Shown here: positions 58,090 to 64,000 of the stretch, one piece after another | How positions within the stretch are numbered: the first letter of the stretch is position 1 | Layout: every line of letters begins with the position of its first letter | DNA from: Rhodococcus phenolicus | GTDB lineage: Bacteria > Actinomycetota > Actinomycetes > Mycobacteriales > Mycobacteriaceae | Assembly (NCBI RefSeq): GCF_001646785.1 | Contig: NZ_LRRH01000002.1 | Span: 25,354 to 89,353, forward strand | Reading direction: 5' to 3' | Length of the DNA: 64,000 bases | The notes under the pieces: model-generated | Told to the model about the DNA's origin: nothing | What the model saw: the letters and a program-made list of their open reading frames with translations, nothing else | The model's database searches: none | Position numbers and translations under genes: made by a program

Positions 58090-59625
58090 ATGGCACTGAC
58101 CACGCCCGCCGCGGCGCCACCCGAAAAGGGCGGTGACGCGGGAGATCTCGCCGAGTTCGGCTACGAACAGCAACTCCACCGTTCGCTCGGGAAGTTCGCG
58201 TCGTTCGCGGCGGGATTCTCGTTCGTCTCGATCCTCACCACGATCTTCCAGCTGTTCGGCCTCGGCTTCGGGTTCGCCGGACCGGCCTTCTTCTGGACCT
58301 GGCCCGTCGTGTTCGCGGGCCAGTTCCTCGTCGCCCTGTGCTTTGCCGAACTGGCCGCCCGCTACCCGCTCTCCGGCGCCGTCTACCAGTGGTCGCGGCG
58401 CCTCGGCGGTGAAGTGCTCGGGTGGTTCGGTGGCTGGTTCATGATCCTCGCGCAGATCGTCACCGCCTCCGCCGCCGCGATCGCCCTGCAGGTCGTGCTG
58501 CCGGCCGTGTGGTCCGGCTTCCAGATCATCGGTGACGACACCTCGCTGACCTCGCCCAGCGGCGCCGCGAACGCCGTGCTGCTCGGCACCGTGCTGCTCG
58601 TCGTCACCACCACCATCAACTGCGTCGGCGTGCGCTGGATGGCGCGGGTCAACACCGTCGGCGTCGTCTGCGAGATCGTCGGTGTGGTCGCCGTCATCGG
58701 CGTGTTCTTCACCCACGCCCAGCGCGGTCCGCAGGTTGTCTTCGACACGGGAGTCCACGCAGGTCAATCCGGGTACGGCTGGGCCTGGATCGCCTCTGGC
58801 CTGATGGCCGCGTACGTCATGGTCGGCTTCGGCTCCGCCGGCGAACTCGCCGAGGAGACCCGCGACCCCCGCCGGGTCGCACCGCGCACCATCCGCATGG
58901 CGCTGAGCGTGTCCGCCCTCGGCGGCGGCCTCATGATCCTCGGCGCACTCATGGCCGCACCCAGCCTCACCGACGGCCGCCTCGCCACCGAGGGCCTGCC
59001 GTACGTGCTCGACACCGTCCTGTCCTCACCGTGGGGCACCGTGCTGCTCGTCGACGTCGCGATCGCGATCCTCATCTGCACCCTCGCCATCCAGACCGCC
59101 GCCTCCCGCCTCATGTTCTCGATGGCCCGCGACGAACGCCTCCCATTCTCCAAATCCCTCGCGACCGTCAACCGCCGCACCGGAACCCCCATCGCCCCGT
59201 CTATCGTCGTCGGCCTCGCCTGCGTCGCGGTGCTGCTGCTCAACGTCGGCAACTCGGCGATCTTCTCGACGCTGGCCAGCGTGTGCATCATCGCGATCTA
59301 CCTCGCCTACCTGCTCGTGACCGCGCCGATGCTGTACCGGCGGCTGACCGGCGGCTGGATCTCCGGCGCCGGCGGCACCGACGCCGAGGGCCGGCCCCTG
59401 TTCTCCCTGGGCCGCTGGGGTGTCCTCGTCAACGCCGGTGCCGTCCTCTACGGACTGGTCATGGTCGTGAACCTGTCGTGGCCGCGCGCCGAGATCTTCG
59501 ACCCGGCGGGCACCACCCCGATCCTGCGCTGGGCCGGGCCGATCTCCATCGTCGCGATCGTCGCCCTCGGAATCCTGTGCTTCCCCCGCGGCCGGACCCA
59601 CCCGCGTCCCGTCCGCTCCCTCTGA
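58090..59625 (+). CDS. APC-family permease of the guanidine/urea-carboxylase operon
   Basis: This 511-aa amino acid-polyamine-organocation permease has about twelve membrane helices. Family motifs are FAAGFSFVSILTTIF in helix 1, YPLSGAVYQW after helix 2, and FGSAGELAEETRDPRR in helix 6-7. Its gene context (two DUF1989 genes, carboxyltransferase, amidase) makes uptake of guanidine or another small nitrogen compound likely; GABA or amino acids are alternatives. The start is ATG 58090 with GAGGA upstream. It is the first gene of the right-end operon, and the DUF1989 gene follows after 24 bases. Confidence 0.85.
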   Translation: MALTTPAAAPPEKGGDAGDLAEFGYEQQLHRSLGKFASFAAGFSFVSILTTIFQLFGLGFGFAGPAFFWTWPVVFAGQFLVALCFAELAARYPLSGAVYQWSRRLGGEVLGWFGGWFMILAQIVTASAAAIALQVVLPAVWSGFQIIGDDTSLTSPSGAANAVLLGTVLLVVTTTINCVGVRWMARVNTVGVVCEIVGVVAVIGVFFTHAQRGPQVVFDTGVHAGQSGYGWAWIASGLMAAYVMVGFGSAGELAEETRDPRRVAPRTIRMALSVSALGGGLMILGALMAAPSLTDGRLATEGLPYVLDTVLSSPWGTVLLVDVAIAILICTLAIQTAASRLMFSMARDERLPFSKSLATVNRRTGTPIAPSIVVGLACVAVLLLNVGNSAIFSTLASVCIIAIYLAYLLVTAPMLYRRLTGGWISGAGGTDAEGRPLFSLGRWGVLVNAGAVLYGLVMVVNLSWPRAEIFDPAGTTPILRWAGPISIVAIVALGILCFPRGRTHPRPVRSL

Positions 59626-59649
59626 ACGCCCGCATCCCGAGGAGTCACC

Positions 59650-60492
59650 ATGACCGCCACCACCTCCGCAGCCCGCGACCACGCCCGCTCCCAGGCCGGG
59701 CAGCACGAGGGACCGATGCCCGTCATCCCCGCCTCTGCCTGGCCGAACCCGCCCGTCGACGCCGCGGCGATGGTGTGGGCCGAGACCGTCCCGGGCGGCC
59801 GCTACTCCTCCAAGGTCCTCGCCCGCGGCACCCGGTTGCGGTTGACCGACCTCGCCGGCCGCGGCTGCGCCCACGTGATGCTGTGGCGCGCCGACGCACC
59901 GTGGGAGCGGCTCAACATCGCCGACACCGTCAAGGTGCCGTGGCAGGCATACCTCGGCGTCGACCACCCCCTCCTCGACGACCAGGGCCGCGTGCTCGCG
60001 ACGATCGTCGCCGACACCTCCGGCCGGCACGACGCACTGTGCGGCACCACCAGCGCAGCGGCCAACACCGCCCGCTACGGCGACGGCTCGGCACACTCCA
60101 CCTCGCCCGCGGGCCGCGAACTGCTCACCCTCGCCGCCCTCAAACACGGGCTCGGACCGCGCGACGTCGCCCCGACCGTCTCGTTCTTCCACGGGGTCCG
60201 CGCCGACGACGACGGGTCCCTGATCGCCACCGGCAACGCCGGACCGGGCGCGAGCGTCGAACTGCTGCTGCACCTTCCGTTGATCGTCGCGGTCGCGAAC
60301 ACCGCGCACCCGCTCGACGAGTCGCCCACCTTCGACACCACCGCGATCGAACTGCTCGCCTGGCGCGCCCCCGCCGACCTCGCCGAGCTCGCCGCGCGGG
60401 CCCCCGAGATCGGACCCGAATACGACCGCGCCCACCGCAACACCGAAGACGTCCACGCCGCCGCTCTGCCGACCGAAGGGACCACCCGATGA
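59650..60492 (+). CDS. DUF1989 protein, urea-carboxylase-associated / carboxyguanidine deiminase subunit
   Basis: This 280-aa DUF1989 protein was long called urea-carboxylase-associated protein 2 or 1. Biochemical work on such pairs showed that they form carboxyguanidine deiminase (CgdAB), acting between guanidine carboxylase and allophanate hydrolase. Visible segments are LTDLAGRGCAHVMLWRAD near 75-92, DTSGRHDALCGTTS with a possible metal-binding His-Cys near 123-133, and KHGLGPRDVAPTVSFFHGV. It starts 24 bases after the permease and overlaps the next gene by four bases. Which of the two is CgdA or CgdB is left open. Confidence 0.82.
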   Translation: MTATTSAARDHARSQAGQHEGPMPVIPASAWPNPPVDAAAMVWAETVPGGRYSSKVLARGTRLRLTDLAGRGCAHVMLWRADAPWERLNIADTVKVPWQAYLGVDHPLLDDQGRVLATIVADTSGRHDALCGTTSAAANTARYGDGSAHSTSPAGRELLTLAALKHGLGPRDVAPTVSFFHGVRADDDGSLIATGNAGPGASVELLLHLPLIVAVANTAHPLDESPTFDTTAIELLAWRAPADLAELAARAPEIGPEYDRAHRNTEDVHAAALPTEGTTR

Positions 60493-61133
60493 CCACCACC
60501 GCCCCCGCACCGCTCGTCCCAGGCACCGTGATCCTCGACGAGACGGTCGCCCCGCGCGGCCCGTGGTCGGCGATCGTCGCCGCCGGTGACGTGCTCACCA
60601 TCGTCGACCTGTACGGCAACCAGGCCGTCGACACCCTGTTCTACGGCGCCGCCGACACCACCGTCCGGTACAGCGCGCAGGTCACCATCGCCGCGCAGCG
60701 CTCCCTGTTCCTGACCACCGGATCGGTGATCCGTGACCAGGAAGGCGCCCCGATGATGACGATCGTCGCCGACGAGGTCGGCAACCACGACACCATCGGC
60801 GGAGCCTGCTCGCAGGAATCCAACACCCTCCGCTACGGCCATCACACCCGCCACCAGCACGCGTGCGTCGAGAACTTCCTCGCCGAGGGCGCGAAACACG
60901 GACTCGGCAAGCGCGATCTGGTCGGCAACGTCAACTTCTTCATGAACGTGCCGGTCGATCCGGACGGCACCCTCGGCATCGTCGACGGACTCTCCGCACC
61001 CGGTCGCCGGCTCGCGCTGCGCGCCGAGATCGACACGCTCGTGCTGGTGTCCAACTGCCCGCAGATCAACAACCCCTGCAACGGATTCGACCCCACCGCC
61101 GTGCAGATGATCGTCACCCGACCGGAGGCCTGA
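60489..61133 (+). CDS. DUF1989 protein, second carboxyguanidine deiminase subunit
   Basis: This 214-aa partner of the previous protein has the same fold. It shows [15 protein letters not shown], a His/Cys-rich segment [14 protein letters not shown] with [14 protein letters not shown], and [19 protein letters not shown]. The His/Cys cluster probably binds a metal ion at the active site. The ATG at 60489 overlaps the upstream stop (ATGA). Only two bases separate its stop from the carboxyltransferase start. Confidence 0.85.
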   Translation: MTTTAPAPLVPGTVILDETVAPRGPWSAIVAAGDVLTIVDLYGNQAVDTLFYGAADTTVRYSAQVTIAAQRSLFLTTGSVIRDQEGAPMMTIVADEVGNHDTIGGACSQESNTLRYGHHTRHQHACVENFLAEGAKHGLGKRDLVGNVNFFMNVPVDPDGTLGIVDGLSAPGRRLALRAEIDTLVLVSNCPQINNPCNGFDPTAVQMIVTRPEA

Positions 61134-61135
61134 CC

Positions 61136-63142
61136 ATGAGCGCGACCTGCACCGTCCTGAGGCCCGGACCGCTCACCACCGTCCAGGACTGGCCCGGACG
61201 TGTCGGCTACTGGAAGATCGGCGTCCCCCCATCCGGCCCGATGGACGACCTGTCGTTCCGGCTCGCGAACCTCGCGGTCGGCAACACCGAGGGTGCCGCC
61301 GGGCTCGAGGCCACCATGGCCGGGCCGCGCCTGCGCTTCGACGCCGAGACCACGGTCGCCGTCACCGGCGCGGCCTGCGCGGTCACCGTCGACGGCCGCC
61401 CCGTCCCGCAGTGGACGCCCGTCATCGTCCCGGCCGGCGGCGTCCTCGATGTCGGCGCCGTCTCCGGTGCAGGTCTGCGCACCTACGTCGCCGTCGCCGG
61501 CGGCTTCGCCGTCGACCCGTACCTCGGGTCCGGCGCGACGTTCACACTCGGCAGGTTCGGCGGCGTCAATGGCCGGGTGCTCGCCGACGGGGACGCACTG
61601 CCGCTCGGCGCGCCTGCCGGAACGCCCCGGCGCCTCACCGCCGAAGAGATCCCCTCGATCGGCCACGACTGGACGATCGCGGTCACCGAGGGGCCGCACG
61701 GGGCGCCGGAGTTCTTCACCCGCAACGACATCGACACCCTCTACCGCACCGCGTACACGGTGCACCACAACTCCGACCGCACCGGCGTCCGCCTCATCGG
61801 CCCCAAGCCGGAGTGGGCGCGACCGGACGGCGGGGAAGCCGGACTGCACCCGTCGAACATCCACGACACCCCCTACACGGTCGGTGCCCTCGACTTCACC
61901 GGAGACACCCCGATCCTGCTCGGTCCCGACGGCCCGAGCCTCGGCGGTTTCGTCTGCCCGGTCACCGTCGTCACCGCCGACCGCTGGAAGATGGGGCAGC
62001 TCGCCCCCGGCGACCGGCTGCGGCTGGTCCCGGTGCGCGCCGCGAGCGTGGCCTCACCGAAGGTGTTCGGGCCTGCCCGGCGCGCGGCACTGCCCGTCGT
62101 CGGCGGCAACGGCGACGGCGACGACGGTGTGCTGCACCGCGGCGCGACCGCCGACGGCACCACCTCGGTGACGGTGCGACGCAGTGGCGACGACAACATC
62201 CTCGTCGAATACGGCACCATGTCGCTGGACTTGGTGCTGCGCGCGCGGGTGCACGCCCTGCAGACCGCCCTCGAACAGACCGGGCTGCGCGGTCTCGTCG
62301 ACCTGACGCCCGGAATCCGGTCCCTGCAAGTGAAATTCGATCCGACTTTGACGAGTAGCGGTGCGGTGCTCGGTGCCGTGCTCGAGACGGAGGCGGCGCT
62401 CCCCGCCGCGGACCGGCTCGTCGTCCCCAGCCGCACCGTGCGGCTGCCGCTGAGCTGGGACGACCCCGCCACCCGCCTGGCCACCGAACGGTATATGCAC
62501 GGGGTGCGCGCCGACGCCCCGTGGTGCCCGTGGAACATCGAGTTCATCCGGCGGATGAACGGACTGGAATCCGTCGACGACGTGTACCGGACCGTATACG
62601 ACGCGTCCTACCTTGTGCTCGGTCTCGGTGACGTGTATCTCGGTGCGCCGGTGGCGACCCCGCTCGATCCCCGGCACCGGCTCGTCACCACCAAGTACAA
62701 CCCGGCCCGCACCTGGACCCCGGAGAACGCGGTCGGCATCGGCGGCGCGTACCTGTGCGTCTACGGAATGGAAGGACCGGGCGGCTATCAGTTCGTCGGC
62801 CGCACCACGCAGGTGTGGAACCACCGGTTCCCGGAGAACACAAGAGGATTCGAGCCCGAACATCCGTGGCTGCTGCGATTCTTCGACCGCATCTCCTGGT
62901 ATCCGGTGTCCGCCGAGGAACTGCTCGACCTGCGCGCCGACACCGCCGCCGGACGCGGCCGCGTCGACATCACCGAGGGTGAATTCTCCCTCGCCGAGCA
63001 CCTCGCGTTCCTCGAACGCGAAGCCGGCTCGATCGGTGCCGTCCGTACGAAGATGGAAGCGGCCCGCGACGAGGAACGCGCCCGCTGGGAAGCCGACGGC
63101 GAACTCTCCCGCGGCGCTCGAATCGGGAAGGAAGCGGCATGA
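61136..63142 (+). CDS. Carboxyltransferase part of a guanidine/urea carboxylase (no biotin carboxylase or biotinyl domain)
   Basis: This 668-aa protein begins directly with an AHS2/KipA-type domain ([20 protein letters not shown], then [17 protein letters not shown]). An AHS1/KipI-type domain follows ([16 protein letters not shown], near 340). It ends with the long segment typical of urea amidolyases ([22 protein letters not shown], near 540). Full urea or guanidine carboxylases are about 1,200 aa, with an N-terminal biotin carboxylase and a C-terminal biotinyl domain. Both are missing here and must be encoded elsewhere, perhaps beyond the window. ATG 61136 is two bases after the previous stop. 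The stop overlaps the amidase start (ATGA). Confidence 0.85.
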   Translation: MSATCTVLRPGPLTTVQDWPGRVGYWKIGVPPSGPMDDLSFRLANLAVGNTEGAAGLEATMAGPRLRFDAETTVAVTGAACAVTVDGRPVPQWTPVIVPAGGVLDVGAVSGAGLRTYVAVAGGFAVDPYLGSGATFTLGRFGGVNGRVLADGDALPLGAPAGTPRRLTAEEIPSIGHDWTIAVTEGPHGAPEFFTRNDIDTLYRTAYTVHHNSDRTGVRLIGPKPEWARPDGGEAGLHPSNIHDTPYTVGALDFTGDTPILLGPDGPSLGGFVCPVTVVTADRWKMGQLAPGDRLRLVPVRAASVASPKVFGPARRAALPVVGGNGDGDDGVLHRGATADGTTSVTVRRSGDDNILVEYGTMSLDLVLRARVHALQTALEQTGLRGLVDLTPGIRSLQVKFDPTLTSSGAVLGAVLETEAALPAADRLVVPSRTVRLPLSWDDPATRLATERYMHGVRADAPWCPWNIEFIRRMNGLESVDDVYRTVYDASYLVLGLGDVYLGAPVATPLDPRHRLVTTKYNPARTWTPENAVGIGGAYLCVYGMEGPGGYQFVGRTTQVWNHRFPENTRGFEPEHPWLLRFFDRISWYPVSAEELLDLRADTAAGRGRVDITEGEFSLAEHLAFLEREAGSIGAVRTKMEAARDEERARWEADGELSRGARIGKEAA

Positions 63143-64000
63143 ACGACCGTGTGGCACAAGCCTATGCGCGGCTACGCGAAGCGGACCGACCCGAGGTGTT
63201 CGTGCACCTGCGCGACGAAGCCGAGGTCACCGTCGAGTATGCCGAATCACTTTCTCGTGGTGGAGAACTCGCGGGAGTGCTGCTCGCGGTGAAGGACAAC
63301 GTCGACGTCGCGGGCCTGCCCACGACCGCCGCCTGCCCCGGCTACGGCTACGTCCCCGACGTCGATGCCGCCGCGGTCGCGGCGCTGCGCGCGGCCGGTG
63401 CGGTCGTTGTCGGCAAGACCAACCTCGACCAGTTCGCGACCGGACTCGTCGGCACCCGCAGCCCGTACGGGGCGGTCCGCGACGCGCGGCGCCCCGAGTA
63501 CGTGTCCGGCGGGTCGTCGTCCGGATCCGCGGTCGCGGTCGCGCTCGGCGTCGTCGACATCGCGATCGGCACCGACACCGCCGGGTCCGGCCGGGTTCCC
63601 GCCGCGTTCCAGGGGATCGTCGGCATCAAACCGACGGTCGGGACGGTCGCGACCACGGGTGTCGTGCCCGCGTGCGCGAGCTACGACTGCGTGACGATCT
63701 TCGCCCGCGACCTTCCGTCCGCGGAACGTGCGGTCGCGATCATGGCGACCGCCCCCGGTGGCCGGCCGTGGGCGGCGGACGTGCCGCTGGCCGCGGCTCC
63801 CGGTGCATCGGTCGCAGTGCCCCGCGACCTTCCGGAACTCGACGAGCGGTGGCGCGCCGCGTTCGCCGCCGCGGTCGAGCAGGCACGGGTGGCCGGGTTC
63901 ACGATCGTCGAGATCGACCTCGCCGACTTCCTCGCCGCCGCCCGATTGCTGTACGACGGGGCATTGGTTGCGGAACGGTGGGCAGCGGTCGGTGAGTTCG
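63139..64000 (+). CDS. Allophanate hydrolase (AtzF/amidase-signature type), 5' part
   Basis: This gene starts with ATG 63139, overlapping the previous stop, and runs off the end of the window (287 codons seen). The amidase signature is clear: [14 protein letters not shown] with catalytic Lys52, [12 protein letters not shown] (Ser126-128), and GTDTAGSGR with the candidate nucleophile Ser150. Allophanate hydrolase splits allophanate to ammonia and CO2, the last step of guanidine or urea breakdown. Position behind the carboxyltransferase supports this over other amidases. Confidence 0.85.
   Translation, partial: MNDRVAQAYARLREADRPEVFVHLRDEAEVTVEYAESLSRGGELAGVLLAVKDNVDVAGLPTTAACPGYGYVPDVDAAAVAALRAAGAVVVGKTNLDQFATGLVGTRSPYGAVRDARRPEYVSGGSSSGSAVAVALGVVDIAIGTDTAGSGRVPAAFQGIVGIKPTVGTVATTGVVPACASYDCVTIFARDLPSAERAVAIMATAPGGRPWAADVPLAAAPGASVAVPRDLPELDERWRAAFAAAVEQARVAGFTIVEIDLADFLAAARLLYDGALVAERWAAVGEF

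Noticed and set aside
61136..63142. 5-oxoprolinase (PxpB/PxpC fusion)
   Set aside because: The first two domains fit, but the long C-terminal segment and the DUF1989/amidase neighbours are those of urea/guanidine carboxylase.

Overview
This is a high-GC actinobacterial chromosome segment. It most likely comes from Rhodococcus or a close relative in the mycolic-acid-containing Mycobacteriales. The evidence is an antigen-85-type mycolyltransferase fold present twice, an iniR/iniBAC locus, a dnaK-grpE-dnaJ-hspR operon behind HspR-type HAIR boxes, and an EtfD-type membrane Fe-S oxidoreductase. The backbone order alaA/aspC - etfD - iniR - iniBAC - dnaK - grpE - dnaJ - hspR matches the order I know from Mycobacterium tuberculosis (Rv0337c to Rv0353).

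Layout. 0-3.9 kb: end of a Pro/Thr-rich protein, a YibE/F membrane protein, an AlaA-type aminotransferase and a cold-shock protein. 4-29.8 kb: an accessory block lying between alaA and etfD. It holds an orphan alkane monooxygenase (AlkB), an Ag85-like esterase, one 20.9-kb nonribosomal peptide synthetase gene (6,953 aa, six modules, starter condensation domain, one epimerase, terminal thioesterase), a second Ag85-like esterase closely similar to the first, and an AbiEi/DUF559-type protein. 29.9-37.3 kb: etfD with a seven-copy repeat tail and a tandem palindromic operator, a secreted protein of unknown function, an unannotated 32-codon gene, and two tandem secreted S1 proteases. 37.4-48.4 kb: the ini locus, in which the LuxR/ATPase regulator IniR lies between two membrane-anchored Hsp70-like proteins, divergent from iniB-iniA-iniC. 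48.5-49.4 kb: a frameshifted AbiEi/DUF559 pseudogene. 49.5-53.8 kb: the HspR-controlled chaperone operon. 53.9-58 kb: a GABA aminotransferase, a ureohydrolase (agmatinase-type) remnant, and an overlapping nucleotidyltransferase-Fic-TetR operon. 58-64 kb: an APC permease, two DUF1989 proteins, a carboxyltransferase and the start of an allophanate hydrolase. This last group fits a guanidine (formerly called 'urea carboxylase') nitrogen-assimilation operon.

How the genes work together. AlkB makes fatty alcohols from alkanes, and EtfD would take electrons from fatty-acid beta-oxidation to the membrane quinone pool. The NRPS probably makes an N-acylated hexapeptide; the flanking Ag85-like enzymes are candidates to act on it or on mycolates. 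The ini locus and both proteases point to envelope maintenance. The right end is nitrogen metabolism: guanidino/GABA compounds and guanidine to ammonia.

All calls were read by eye from the sequence. No database search was run, and substrate predictions are tentative except for the serine-type adenylation pocket.
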